Source: Arthrobacter sp. U41 (GTDB taxonomy: Bacteria > Actinomycetota > Actinomycetes > Actinomycetales > Micrococcaceae). Taken from it: a stretch of DNA of 64,000 bases. The stretch lies in the NCBI RefSeq assembly GCF_001750145.1, contig NZ_CP015732.1, positions 3,472,001 to 3,536,000 of the forward strand, read 5' to 3'. This document shows positions 1-9,006 of this stretch, piece after piece; position 1 is the stretch's first letter; every line of letters begins with the position of its first letter. The notes under the pieces are model-generated. The model did not search any database. It worked only from the letters and a program-made list of their open reading frames with translations, and had not been told where the DNA came from. The position numbers were made by a program, and so were the translations under genes.

Positions 1-254
1 AGGACGAGGAATTCGGCCGCACCCGGCTGGGCCTGGACGGAGCCTTCGGCAGCATCGACCGGTCAAAGCTGAACGTGAACGGGTCCTCCCTCGCCGCCGG
101 CCACCCCTTCGCGGCCACCGGCGGGCGGATCGTCGCCTCGCTCGCGAAAATGCTGCACGCCAGGGGCCACGTCGACGGCCGCCCGGCCCGCGGCCTGATC
201 TCCATCTGCGCCGCCGGCGGCCAGGGCGTCGTCGCGATTCTTGAAGCACACTAG
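1..254 (+). CDS. Acetyl-CoA acetyltransferase (thiolase), C-terminal end
   Basis: This is the last 83 codons of a thiolase that begins outside the window. Thiolases join or cleave acyl-CoA and acetyl-CoA. Visible are GHPFAATGGR, the conserved His-containing block near the C-terminus, and CAAGGQG, the block holding the second catalytic Cys. The reading frame starts at base 3 and ends with TAG at 252-254. The fabG gene follows after 9 nt, so the two are probably co-transcribed. The order thiolase, long FabG, MaoC hydratase matches mycobacterial fadA2, fabG4, htdX, which suggests a fatty-acyl elongation or degradation role. The neighbourhood role is inferred; the family is clear. Confidence 0.9.
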   Translation, partial: DEEFGRTRLGLDGAFGSIDRSKLNVNGSSLAAGHPFAATGGRIVASLAKMLHARGHVDGRPARGLISICAAGGQGVVAILEAH

Positions 255-263
255 GGGAACCCG

Positions 264-1604
264 ATGACCGACAAGTACACGCAGATGGTGAGCAAGGGCT
301 TCGGCCGGGACATCGCCAAAAAACTCGGGCTGCCGCAACCGGTGGTGCTGCGGCGCCACCAGCCGGGCCAGCCGCTAATCACCGGGCCCGTCCTGGTCCA
401 GGGCACCGGCAGCGGCGCGGATGAGCTGGCCTCGATCCTCCTGTCCTGGGACCTCGATGTGCGCCGTCATGCGGTGCCCAAGGAAAAACTCGGCGCCATC
501 ATCCTCGTGCTGGACGAACTGGTGCATCCGCAGGACCTGGCCAAGCCGGTGCTCACGGCCGCCGCTTCCCTCCGGGATCTGGCCCCCAATTCCCGCGTCA
601 TCACGGTCTCCCGCACGGCCGCTGACGCCGCGGACCCGGCGGCCGCGGCCGCCCGGCAGGGCGTGGACGGCCTGCTCCGGTCACTGGCCAAGGAACTCCG
701 CGCGGGCGCCACCGCCAACGGCATCCTGCTCGCCGGCGGCGCCCTGACAACGAGCACCAGCACCCTCGGCGCGCTCCGGTTCTTCCTCTCCGGCCGCTCG
801 GCCTTCGTCGACGGGCAGTTCCTCACCGTCAGTTCCGCCGAGGGGCAGCTGCCGGCCGACGCCGAGAAGCCGCTGGCGGGCAAAGTCGCCGTCGTGACCG
901 GTGCGGCTCGCGGAATCGGCGCAGCGATAGCCCGCACCCTGTACCGCGACGGCGCCACGCTCGTCCTGGTTGACATCCCGGCGGCCGGGGACCACCTGGC
1001 GGCGGTGGCCAACGAAGTGCACGGCACGGCGCTGCAGCTGGACATCAGCCGTGCGGACGCCGGGCTGCGGATCATCGACCACGCCGTGGAACGCCACGGG
1101 CGCCTGGACATCGTGATCCACAATGCCGGCATCACCCGGGACAAGCTGCTGGCCAACATGGACGAAGGGCGATGGAACTCGGTGATCGCGGTCAACATCG
1201 CCGCGCAGCTGCGGATCAACGAGGCCCTGCTGGCGTCCGGGCACTTCCGAAGCAGCCCGCGGATCGTGTCCGTCGCCTCCACCAGCGGCATCGCCGGCAA
1301 CCGCGGCCAGACCAACTATGCCGCCTCCAAGGGCGGCGTGATGGGCATGGTCCAGGCCACGGCACCGCTGATCGGCAGGCACGGCGGATCCATCAACGCC
1401 GTCGCCCCGGGCTTTATCGAGACCGAGATGACCGCGAAGATCCCGTTCGCCACCCGGGAGGTCGCGCGCAGGCTGAACTCCCTGCAGCAGGGCGGCCAGC
1501 CCGGCGACGTCGCCGAGGCGATCGCGTTCCTGGCCAGTGACGCGGCCGGCGGCATCTCCGGCGAGGTGCTCCGGGTCTGCGGGCAGAACCTGGTGGGAGC
1601 ATGA
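264..1604 (+). CDS. fabG: Long-form 3-oxoacyl-ACP/CoA reductase (FabG4-like SDR)
   Basis: A short-chain dehydrogenase of 446 aa that reduces 3-oxoacyl thioesters with NAD(P)H. Ordinary FabG is about 250 aa. This one carries an extra N-terminal domain of about 200 residues, as in the high-molecular-weight FabG4 type. The C-terminal SDR domain shows the nucleotide-binding TGAARGIG at about 212-219, an NAG motif, and the catalytic Ser...Tyr-x3-Lys in a stretch ending TNYAASKGG. Its stop overlaps the start of the next gene (ATGA at 1601-1604), indicating translational coupling to the MaoC-type hydratase, the enzyme that would act next on the 3-hydroxyacyl product. Confidence 0.92.
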   Translation: MTDKYTQMVSKGFGRDIAKKLGLPQPVVLRRHQPGQPLITGPVLVQGTGSGADELASILLSWDLDVRRHAVPKEKLGAIILVLDELVHPQDLAKPVLTAAASLRDLAPNSRVITVSRTAADAADPAAAAARQGVDGLLRSLAKELRAGATANGILLAGGALTTSTSTLGALRFFLSGRSAFVDGQFLTVSSAEGQLPADAEKPLAGKVAVVTGAARGIGAAIARTLYRDGATLVLVDIPAAGDHLAAVANEVHGTALQLDISRADAGLRIIDHAVERHGRLDIVIHNAGITRDKLLANMDEGRWNSVIAVNIAAQLRINEALLASGHFRSSPRIVSVASTSGIAGNRGQTNYAASKGGVMGMVQATAPLIGRHGGSINAVAPGFIETEMTAKIPFATREVARRLNSLQQGGQPGDVAEAIAFLASDAAGGISGEVLRVCGQNLVGA

Positions 1605-2518
1605 CCCCTCCGCAGGCCGTCATCCTGGGCGAGATGCCGTCGCTGTCGAAGCTTTACCTCAACGCGGCGGCCACCGCCGCCCGACGCAGGGTTTTTTTGG
1701 GGGCCCATGCCTGCACCGGTCTCCCGGAGACCCGGCACGAGGTCCGCGACGTGAAGGCGTCGGTGGAGAACCTCACGGCGTACCAGCACCTGATCGGCGA
1801 GACCGCGAGCGATGTCCTGCCGGCCGGTTTTATCCATGCGCTGGCGTTCCCCCTGGCCATGAGCGTGATGAACCGGGACGATTTCCCGCTGCCGCTGCTT
1901 GGCATGATCCACCTGGAGAACCGGGTGGTGCAGTCCGAACCCATCCGCTTCACCGAGGCCCTGGACCTCCGGGCCTGGACGGAGAACCTGCGCGGGCACC
2001 GGTCCGGGAGCCGGCTGGACCTCGTCACTGAAGTGCGCGGTGCGGGGGAGCAGGACGTGCGCTGGCGCGGTGTCTCCAGCTATCTGGCCAAGGGCGTGTT
2101 CCTGCCGGGAATCGACAAGCCCACAGCCGCTCCGGTTCCGGCGGGTTTTTCCGCGCCGGACCCAACCGCGCTGTGGCAGCTGGGCGTGGACACGGGGCGC
2201 GCCTACGCCGCCGTGTCCGGCGACTTCAACCCGATCCACCTGAGCGTCCTCTCGGCCAAGGCCCTGGGCCTGCGACGGTCGATAGCGCACGGCATGTATC
2301 TGGCATCGAGGGCCCTGGCGGACGTGGGTGCCGCCAAGGGCGATGCTTTCAGCTGGGACGTGGCCTTCGAGGCGCCGGTGTTCCTGCCGGCCCGCGTGGC
2401 CCTGGACATCAGTACGGTCAAGGACGCTGACGGGGCGTGGCAGCGCTCGGACTATGTCGCCTGGAACTCGCGTTCAGGGCGCAAGCACTTCAGCGGATCG
2501 GTGGCCGCACTCCAGTAG
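1601..2518 (+). CDS. MaoC-family (R)-specific 3-hydroxyacyl-thioester dehydratase (HtdX-like)
   Basis: A hot-dog-fold hydratase of 305 aa. The hydratase-2 signature AVSGDFNPIHLS is at about 204-215, with D208 and H213 in the spacing expected for the catalytic pair. It is followed by a GLRRSIAHGMYLASRAL helix typical of MaoC proteins. The length suggests a double hot-dog protein in which the N-terminal half has lost the catalytic motif. It starts in an ATGA overlap with fabG. With the thiolase and FabG it forms a three-step cycle (condense or cleave, reduce, dehydrate). The direction of the pathway cannot be told from sequence. Confidence 0.88.
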   Translation: MTPPQAVILGEMPSLSKLYLNAAATAARRRVFLGAHACTGLPETRHEVRDVKASVENLTAYQHLIGETASDVLPAGFIHALAFPLAMSVMNRDDFPLPLLGMIHLENRVVQSEPIRFTEALDLRAWTENLRGHRSGSRLDLVTEVRGAGEQDVRWRGVSSYLAKGVFLPGIDKPTAAPVPAGFSAPDPTALWQLGVDTGRAYAAVSGDFNPIHLSVLSAKALGLRRSIAHGMYLASRALADVGAAKGDAFSWDVAFEAPVFLPARVALDISTVKDADGAWQRSDYVAWNSRSGRKHFSGSVAALQ

Positions 2519-2532
2519 TGCCCGCAGCAAGA

Positions 2533-2579
2533 GGCGACGGCGGTGTCCGCCCCGGAGAGGGGCGGACACCGCCGTCGCC
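2533..2579. terminator. Perfect 21-bp inverted repeat between convergent genes
   Basis: Arms 2533-2553 and 2559-2579 are perfectly complementary over 21 bp around a 5-nt loop (GGAGA). It lies between the converging MaoC gene (+) and FUSC gene (-), so it can act as a terminator for both. There is no clear T-run, so this would be a stem-driven terminator of the kind common in actinobacteria. Confidence 0.8.
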
Positions 2580-2606
2580 GCCTAATCTCTTATCTGCGCC
2601 TGCGCG

Positions 2607-3737
2607 CTACATGCTGTCCGCGGAGGACTTCGCCACGCGCAGCATCCGGTGCAGGCTCAGCAGGATCGATTCGACGGCGCTCGGGGCGTCGGTTGCGGCT
2701 TCCTCGGCACCGACGCGTGCCGTCAGGGCCTTGACAGCGGCGTCGGCTGCTTCGCTCAGCTCCGACTGCCGGTCCGGGCTCTCCTCCTGCAGTGAGCGCA
2801 GGACGTCGCCCACCGCAGACATGGCGTCGGCGAGCGGGGCGGCGTATTCATCGGGCACGACAAAGGGGGTGTCCTTGGCCCAGATGACATCCGAGAGCAC
2901 CTGGGTCACATCCTGGACGTGGAAGGTCACCCGTTCCAGGTCGCGCAGGTTGCGGTAGTCCAGGTCGATGTCCCGCGGATGGAGCCTGCGGCGCGGGTTC
3001 GCGCGCCGGCTGGCGTCAGCCTTCTCCACGGCCAGGCGCACGGAGCGGGCGGACGCTTCAAGCGCGTCGGACCGCCTGGACCAGTCTTCGTGTTCCGGCG
3101 GCCAGCTCTCCTTCAGCGCCTTGGCCATGTCCCAGAGCTGCTGGGCGAGGGCCAGGCGCAGTTCGGCGATGCTGAGCTCGGCCGCGCGGAAGTGCAGCGG
3201 CGGAAAGACCAGCAGGTTCACAAGGATGCCCACCGTGACTCCGGCACCCATCTGGAGGAGATAGCCGAAGGAGAACTGGTCAGGGTTGTGGCCGCCCACC
3301 AGCAGGACCAGCAGTGCCGCCGTCGGGATCCAGTCCCGGCCGGCGCCGATCTTCGGGAGTCCGGCCAGAATCACGCCGAAGGCCATCACAACGCCGACCG
3401 TCAGCGGCGTCGGACTGCCGAGGATGAACAGCACAAAGGCCAGCCCCACCCCGATCGCCAGCCCCGCAAGCGTCTGCACACCCTGCCGCATCGACCCGGC
3501 AACATTCTCGTACATCGCCACCAGGGCGCCCAGCGGCGCGTAATAAGGGTAGTCGGCCGCGGAGCCGGGCATGAACGGGGCGATCGCGAACGCAATTCCC
3601 GCGGCCAGTCCGGCCTTCATCGCCAGCTGCAGCCGTGGCCAGAGCAGCGCCGACGTGACGTTGCCGGCCACGATCCGCCAGAACCGCCGAAACAGTGACG
3701 GGCCCCCGGTGTGTGTTGCCTCGTCTGTAGTAGTCAT
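2607..3737 (-). CDS. FUSC-family (aromatic acid exporter-like) membrane protein
   Basis: A protein of 376 aa with a cluster of hydrophobic segments between about residues 40 and 200, followed by a long charged helical C-terminal domain rich in Glu, Arg and Ala. This layout fits the FUSC / aromatic-acid-exporter superfamily, with an N-terminal membrane half and a cytoplasmic helical half. No substrate can be assigned. A TAGGGT box (minus strand, 3746-3751) ends 8 nt before the start codon, suggesting a very short or absent leader. The downstream end faces the perfect inverted repeat at 2533-2579. Confidence 0.72.
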   Translation of the reverse strand: MTTTDEATHTGGPSLFRRFWRIVAGNVTSALLWPRLQLAMKAGLAAGIAFAIAPFMPGSAADYPYYAPLGALVAMYENVAGSMRQGVQTLAGLAIGVGLAFVLFILGSPTPLTVGVVMAFGVILAGLPKIGAGRDWIPTAALLVLLVGGHNPDQFSFGYLLQMGAGVTVGILVNLLVFPPLHFRAAELSIAELRLALAQQLWDMAKALKESWPPEHEDWSRRSDALEASARSVRLAVEKADASRRANPRRRLHPRDIDLDYRNLRDLERVTFHVQDVTQVLSDVIWAKDTPFVVPDEYAAPLADAMSAVGDVLRSLQEESPDRQSELSEAADAAVKALTARVGAEEAATDAPSAVESILLSLHRMLRVAKSSADSM

Positions 3738-3805
3738 CCCGGCTCACCCTAGGGCGGGGATGTTGCTGCGACAAGTGGACGAACCCCTGCCGGGCACCGC
3801 CCGGT

Positions 3806-4870
3806 TCAGACCGCCCCGTGCCCCGGGGCCACTTCTTCCCCGGCCCGGACCGGGCCGGGCGGTGTTCCGTCGCCGAACGGGCGTCCGCCGAGGGCTTCCC
3901 GGCCGTGCGCCGTCAGCCAGTTCCCGAGTCCGGGCCCCGCCGGAACGATCACGGTGGGGTTGATGTCCTCGTGGACGATGTAGTAGTGCTGCTTGATCTG
4001 CACGAAGTCCGTGGTGTCGCCAAACCCGGGGGTCTGGAACAGGTCGCGGGCGTAGGCCCACAGTGCAGGCATCTCGCTGAGTTTCTGCCGGTTGCACTTG
4101 AAGTGTCCGTGGTAGACGGCGTCGAACCGTGCCAGCGTTGTGAAGAGGCGGACGTCGGCCTCGGTGATCGTGTCTCCTACCAGGTAGCGCTGGCCGGTGA
4201 GGCGTTCCTCCAGCCAGTCCAGGGCAGTCCAGAGCCGGTCATAAGCGGCGTCGTACGCTTCCTGGGAGCCGGCGAAGCCACAGCGGTACACACCGTTGTT
4301 CACCTCGGTGAACACCCTCTTGTTGACGGCGTCGATCTCCCCGCGCAGGGCCTCCGGGTACAGCTCCGGCGCACCGGGCCGGTGGTAGGCGGCCCACTCG
4401 GTGGAGAAATCCAGGGTGATCTGGGGGAAGTTGTTGGTCACCACCTGGCCGGAGGCCACGTCCACGATGGCCGGGACAGTGATGCCGCGGGGATAGTCCG
4501 GGAAGCGGCGGAAGTACGCCTCCTGGATCCGCTCCATCCCGAGCACCGGGTCCTTGCCGCCGGGATCAAGGTCAAACGTCCAGGAGCGCGCATCGTGGGT
4601 GGGCCCGGGCTGGCCGAGGGATATGACGTCCTCAAGGCCAAGGAGCCGCCGCACGATCACGGTCCGGTTGGCCCACGGGCACGCGCGGGCCGCGATCAAC
4701 CGGTAGCGTCCCGGCTCCACCGGCCAGCCGGGCTCGCCATTCCGGCCCGGGGCGCCGTCGCGGGTGATCCGGTCCTCGATGTAGTTGGTGTCCCGGGTGA
4801 ACTCCTCGCCGCCGGTGACGTAGGAACCCTTCGTGCTGAATCCGGGGTCGTCCGTGTGTGTTTGGCTCAT
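3806..4870 (-). CDS. Xi-class glutathione S-transferase-like (quinone/thiol-conjugate reductase)
   Basis: A protein of 354 aa with the Xi-class signature CPWANR (Cys64) after a thioredoxin-like start, and an all-helical C-terminal half containing EADVRLFTTLARFDAVY. Xi-class enzymes such as YqjG reduce glutathionyl-hydroquinones through the CPW cysteine. This organism encodes the mycothiol ligase MshC (19798-21078) and actinobacteria generally lack glutathione, so the real thiol partner is probably mycothiol; that is inference. A TAGGCT box (4877-4882, minus strand) ends 6 nt before the ATG, fixing the start and suggesting a leaderless mRNA. Confidence 0.87.
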   Translation of the reverse strand: MSQTHTDDPGFSTKGSYVTGGEEFTRDTNYIEDRITRDGAPGRNGEPGWPVEPGRYRLIAARACPWANRTVIVRRLLGLEDVISLGQPGPTHDARSWTFDLDPGGKDPVLGMERIQEAYFRRFPDYPRGITVPAIVDVASGQVVTNNFPQITLDFSTEWAAYHRPGAPELYPEALRGEIDAVNKRVFTEVNNGVYRCGFAGSQEAYDAAYDRLWTALDWLEERLTGQRYLVGDTITEADVRLFTTLARFDAVYHGHFKCNRQKLSEMPALWAYARDLFQTPGFGDTTDFVQIKQHYYIVHEDINPTVIVPAGPGLGNWLTAHGREALGGRPFGDGTPPGPVRAGEEVAPGHGAV

Positions 4871-4879
4871 GGTCCAAGC

Positions 4880-5659
4880 CTATGCCCGGAGGTCAGCCGG
4901 CCCGGGCAACCGTGCGCCCGGCAGTGCTGCGAACACCTCGGACATCGGCTGCCAGGCCACCCACCAGGCGGCACCGACCACGGCGGCGAACAGCACAATC
5001 CACACGGCTGCGGGGATGCGGGTGGACCGGGAGAGCAGATAGGCGTCCGATGTCGCCAGCCGGTCCCGGCGCCGCAGGTGCACGTTGCCGAGCTTGCCGA
5101 GGTCCCGGACGGCGGCAACCAGCAGGGCCAGGCCGAGCACGATCATGACATGGCTGTTGAATTCCGGCGGGACGAAGAGCACGAGCAGGACCGCGGCCAA
5201 CACCGCACCGGCGGTGATCAGCAGCCCGATGCCGTTGCGGATGAACAGCAGTGAGGCCAGCAGGATGAGGGTTCCGATCGACATCGCCGCCGGGCCCCAG
5301 CCGCTGAAGCCGCTCCAGACCATGGCCGAGCCGACGACCGCCGGCACCGGGTAGCCCCAGAAGGTGGACCAGACGGCAGCCAGGGGCCGCCTGCTGTAGG
5401 TGGTGGTCGTGCCCGAATGGTCCAGGCCCAGGCGGATGCCGCCGAGGCGCTGCCCGGTCATAAGCGCGGCGAAGGCGTGGCCGAGTTCGTGGGTTACGGT
5501 GGCCAGCAGCCCGAAGTACCGCCAGGTCACCCGCGGCAGGGAAAGCGCGACGGCGATCAGGATCACCAGGGCAAGTTCGGTGCCGGTGACGTGGGGCACG
5601 GGGGACTGGGTGAATCCGGCCACGATCCGGCCCCACCAGGTTTCAGCAGCATCGGTCAT
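4880..5659 (-). CDS. M50B-like membrane zinc metallopeptidase family protein
   Basis: A multi-pass membrane protein of 259 aa with a zinc-site HELGH at residues 57-61 next to a hydrophobic segment, and at least four more hydrophobic segments. This resembles the M50B-like group, whose substrates are unknown. The start chosen (MTDAAETWWG) overlaps the stop of the upstream DksA-like gene as ATGA on the minus strand (5656-5659). That overlap is the reason to prefer it over a longer in-frame start. The coupling makes a two-gene unit with the DksA-like protein. Confidence 0.75.
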   Translation of the reverse strand: MTDAAETWWGRIVAGFTQSPVPHVTGTELALVILIAVALSLPRVTWRYFGLLATVTHELGHAFAALMTGQRLGGIRLGLDHSGTTTTYSRRPLAAVWSTFWGYPVPAVVGSAMVWSGFSGWGPAAMSIGTLILLASLLFIRNGIGLLITAGAVLAAVLLVLFVPPEFNSHVMIVLGLALLVAAVRDLGKLGNVHLRRRDRLATSDAYLLSRSTRIPAAVWIVLFAAVVGAAWWVAWQPMSEVFAALPGARLPGPADLRA

Positions 5660-6033
5660 GCTGATGTTCGTGCCGTGGTGCCCGCGGGGCCCGCACTGTG
5701 CCGGATGCAATACGGTGTCCAGGGCCTGGCTTCGAGCCGGCCTTCCGCAATCTCTTCCCCACAGACTTCACAGCTGCCATAGCTGCCGGCGTCGATCCTC
5801 GCCAGGGCCGCCTCGACCTGCGCCAGACCCTGGCGGCTCTGCTCCAGCAGGGCCGACGCCTGGGAGAGCTCAAACGCAATCGTCACGCCCTCGGGATCGT
5901 GCTCGTCGTCGACATTCGAATCCTGCCGGGCGGCGTTAACCGAGGCGATGTCCCGGCGAAGGGCGGGAAGGAGGGCAAGTTTCCGGTCGCGCTCCACGAG
6001 CAGGAGAATCCGGAACCGTTCGACGTCAACCAT
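5656..6033 (-). CDS. TraR/DksA-type zinc-finger protein
   Basis: A protein of 125 aa with a long helical N-terminal part and a C-terminal zinc finger: C88, C91, C109, then H112 where the DksA family usually has a fourth Cys. DksA-type proteins bind the RNA polymerase secondary channel and alter promoter response. Small actinobacterial relatives are less well defined. A TAGCCT box (6042-6047, minus strand) ends 8 nt before the ATG. The gene overlaps the following M50-like gene by ATGA. Family assignment is good; function as a polymerase effector is inferred. Confidence 0.78.
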   Translation of the reverse strand: MVDVERFRILLLVERDRKLALLPALRRDIASVNAARQDSNVDDEHDPEGVTIAFELSQASALLEQSRQGLAQVEAALARIDAGSYGSCEVCGEEIAEGRLEARPWTPYCIRHSAGPAGTTARTSA

Positions 6034-6218
6034 AGGCTGCAAGGCTAGCGCGGACGTCGTCGCCGCGTCTAAAGGCGCCGCCGGAAACCGCGGCGTGCGG
6101 CCGCAGCCCGGGGTGGGCCGAAAGGCCCGGTGCCCGGGCGGGTCCCCGCCGTACAGTGGGGAGGAGAGCCTGCATGCCGGCAACCGGCGTGCCCCCATGA
6201 AGCAGACCGGGAGACGTT

Positions 6219-6758
6219 ATGGACCAGCCAGCGGCCAACACCCTGAACAAAAACCCTGACGAGGAATCCGGAGCCCTGGCGGCCGTGGAGCAGCACCACG
6301 CGAGCATGCTCAAGCGCCTCAACGCGCTCACCGCGACGCTTACCCGTGCCGTACAGACCGGGGACACCGTGGCGGAGCACGACGCCCACGAGGTCCTGGT
6401 GGAATGGTGCGAGACCGAACTCGTCCCGCATGCGCTCGCTGAGGAGGGTCCGCTGTACGGCGGGCCAAGGAACATGCCAGAGGGCCGGCTGCTCGTGGAG
6501 GGGATGCTCGCCGAGCACCAGGTGATCGTGGGTCTGGTCGAGGAACTGCGGGGATCGACCGGGGTGCCGGCCGCCGTGGCCGCCGGCTCCATCCGGAACA
6601 TCTTCGCCCTGCACCTGGACAAGGAAAACAGGCTCCTGATGCCATTCATCGTTGCGTCCCCCGGACTGTCCCTGGCACGCGCCGTCGAGGGCCTGCACGA
6701 ACTGGTCGGTGAGACCCCGGTCCATCAACACGGCACGAAGCACGGGGACAGCGTCTAG
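6219..6758 (+). CDS. Hemerythrin HHE-domain protein
   Basis: A protein of 179 aa with His and Glu spaced along helices as in HHE cation-binding (hemerythrin) domains: HH at 26-27, then HDAHEVLVEW, MLAEHQVIV and FALHLDKENRLLMPFI. Such proteins bind a di-iron centre and take part in oxygen, nitric oxide or iron handling. The start has GGGAG upstream. malQ begins 10 nt after the stop with its own -10-like box, so it is probably separately transcribed. Confidence 0.85.
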   Translation: MDQPAANTLNKNPDEESGALAAVEQHHASMLKRLNALTATLTRAVQTGDTVAEHDAHEVLVEWCETELVPHALAEEGPLYGGPRNMPEGRLLVEGMLAEHQVIVGLVEELRGSTGVPAAVAAGSIRNIFALHLDKENRLLMPFIVASPGLSLARAVEGLHELVGETPVHQHGTKHGDSV

Positions 6759-6768
6759 AGTTGCCCCC

Positions 6769-8931
6769 ATGGCGGATGGCATTGACAACGAAAACGACCA
6801 CGGGCCGGGCGCGGCCGAACTGCTGCGGGAACTCGCGGCGACCCACGGTGTAGGAACCTCCTACCGGGGCTGGGACGGCGCTGAACGTTCCGTCACGGAC
6901 AGTACACTTCGCGGTGTCCTCGCCGCGCTGGGGGTCCCGGCCGGGGGAGCGGATGAGATGGAACGGTCCCTGGCTGAAGCCAGACTCGCACCCTGGCGGC
7001 GCCTCCTGCCGCCGGTCGCCGTTGCCCGTGAAGGGCAGGAGCTTCTTGTCAATGTCCACGTACCGCACGGAAGCGCCGTCAGCGTGTGGATCGCTGCCGA
7101 GGACGGCGGCAGGTACGAAGCAACACAGCGGGAGAACTGGGACGCGCCGGTCGACGTCGACGGCGTCCTCACCGGCCGGGCCACCTTCGCCGTCCCGGAC
7201 CATGTGCCCCTCGGCTGGCACACCCTGCTGGCAGAGCACGAAGGCACGGTATCCCAGTGCCCGCTCGTCGTCACACCGCAAAGGCTCCAGACGACCGAGG
7301 CGCTCGCCGGGCGGCGGAACTGGGGACTGACCGCTCAACTCTATTCCGTGCGGTCTTCACGGTCCTGGGGCATCGGTGACTTCGCGGACCTCGCGGACCT
7401 GGCGACCATCACGGGGGAGGAGGGCGCTGGTTTCCTGCTGGTCAACCCTTTGCACGCAGCCGAACCACGGCCGCCGGTCGAAGACTCGCCCTATTTGCCC
7501 ACCACCAGGCGGTACTTCAACCCGCTCTACCTCCGGGTGGAAGAGATCCCGGAATACGGCTACCTCGACCCGGCAGGCCGGGCCGAGGTGGAGCGGCTGG
7601 CCAATCAGCTGCACGCCGCGAACCACTCCACCGGGCTGCTGGACCGGAACTCCAGTTACGGGGCAAAACTGACCGCCCTTGAGCTGGTCTTCGGGGTCCC
7701 GCGCGACCCGGCCCGCGCACGCGCATTTGCGGACTTCTGCACCGAACAGGGGCAGGGACTCGACGACTTCGCCCTCTGGTGCGCCCTGGCCGAGAAGCTG
7801 GGCCCGGGGGCCCCCCAGTGGGCCGGGGCGGCTTCCGCGCCGGACACCGCCTACTGCAAGGAACAAGGGGCGCTGCTCGCCCGCCGGATCGAATTCCACC
7901 GCTGGCTGCAGTGGCTCTGCGACCAGCAGCTTGAAACCGCGCAGCGCTCGGCCCGGCGGTCGGGCATGGAAATCGGCGTGGTCCACGATCTTGCGGTGGG
8001 CGTGAAACAGGGCGGGGCGGACGACTGGTCTCTTGCCGGCGTCCTGGCCCGGGGCGTCACGGTCGGCGCCCCGCCGGACATGTTCAACCAGCAGGGCCAG
8101 AACTGGACCCAACCGCCGTGGCACCCGGCACGGCTCGCTGAGTCGGGTTACACCGCCTACCGGGACATGCTCCGTACCGTGCTGCGCCATGCCGGCGGGA
8201 TCCGCGTGGACCACATTCTGGGCTTGTTCCGTTTGTGGTGGATTCCGGAGGGGGCAGGACCGGGGGAGGGCACGTACGTCTACTACGACCATGAGGCGCT
8301 GATCGGAATCCTGGCGCTGGAGGCGCAGCGGGCCGGAGCGGTCGTGATCGGTGAGGACCTGGGGGTGTTCGAGCCGTGGGTGCGGGACTACCTGGCCGGG
8401 CGCGGGATCTTCGGCACCTCGATCCTCTGGTTCGAGCACGACGCCGACGGCCCGATTCCGCCGGAGCGGTACCGGCAGCAGTGCCTGACCAGCGTCAATA
8501 CCCATGACCTGCCGCCGACGGCCGGCTACCTGGCCGGCGAGCACGTGACGCTCCGCGAATCCCTGGGACTGCTGCAACGGCCGGTGGAAGAGGAACGCGC
8601 TGAAGCCGCTGCGGAGCAGGAGGCGGTGCTCGGACTCCTGCGGAAGCGCAGCCTCCTGCCCGGGCCGGGACACCAGGATGTGCAGGACACTGTCGAAGCG
8701 CTGTACGCCTTCACCGCGCTGACCCCCTCGTCCCTGCTGGGGGTCGCGCTGGTTGATGCGGTGGGCGAAACCCGGACCCAAAACCAGCCCGGAACCAGCA
8801 CGCAGTACCCCAACTGGCGCATACCGCTGGCAGGACCGCGGGGACCCGTCCTGCTCGACGCGCTGCAGGACGATCCAAGGTACCGGTCACTCGTCGGCAC
8901 GATAAAAACCGCGCTGCATCACGGTGTGTAG
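6769..8931 (+). CDS. malQ: 4-alpha-glucanotransferase (amylomaltase, GH77)
   Basis: The protein is 720 aa and transfers alpha-1,4-glucan segments between maltodextrins in cytoplasmic glycogen/maltose metabolism. GH77 landmarks are visible: the nucleophile Asp in GGIRVDHILG at about 476, the acid/base Glu in VIGEDLGVF at about 528, and NTHDLPPT at about 577. The N-terminal 150 residues form the extra domain found in actinobacterial MalQ. The ATG at 6769 follows a TAGAGT box (6756-6761) after 7 nt. An in-frame start further upstream would lie inside the hemerythrin gene and is not needed. Confidence 0.93.
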   Translation: MADGIDNENDHGPGAAELLRELAATHGVGTSYRGWDGAERSVTDSTLRGVLAALGVPAGGADEMERSLAEARLAPWRRLLPPVAVAREGQELLVNVHVPHGSAVSVWIAAEDGGRYEATQRENWDAPVDVDGVLTGRATFAVPDHVPLGWHTLLAEHEGTVSQCPLVVTPQRLQTTEALAGRRNWGLTAQLYSVRSSRSWGIGDFADLADLATITGEEGAGFLLVNPLHAAEPRPPVEDSPYLPTTRRYFNPLYLRVEEIPEYGYLDPAGRAEVERLANQLHAANHSTGLLDRNSSYGAKLTALELVFGVPRDPARARAFADFCTEQGQGLDDFALWCALAEKLGPGAPQWAGAASAPDTAYCKEQGALLARRIEFHRWLQWLCDQQLETAQRSARRSGMEIGVVHDLAVGVKQGGADDWSLAGVLARGVTVGAPPDMFNQQGQNWTQPPWHPARLAESGYTAYRDMLRTVLRHAGGIRVDHILGLFRLWWIPEGAGPGEGTYVYYDHEALIGILALEAQRAGAVVIGEDLGVFEPWVRDYLAGRGIFGTSILWFEHDADGPIPPERYRQQCLTSVNTHDLPPTAGYLAGEHVTLRESLGLLQRPVEEERAEAAAEQEAVLGLLRKRSLLPGPGHQDVQDTVEALYAFTALTPSSLLGVALVDAVGETRTQNQPGTSTQYPNWRIPLAGPRGPVLLDALQDDPRYRSLVGTIKTALHHGV

Positions 8932-9006
8932 CGGCGGCGTGTGTGCCGGCGCCCCGGAGGATACCGGTCTCTGGCAGGGCATGCCCGGCCCGGCTAGCAT
9001 GTAGCG

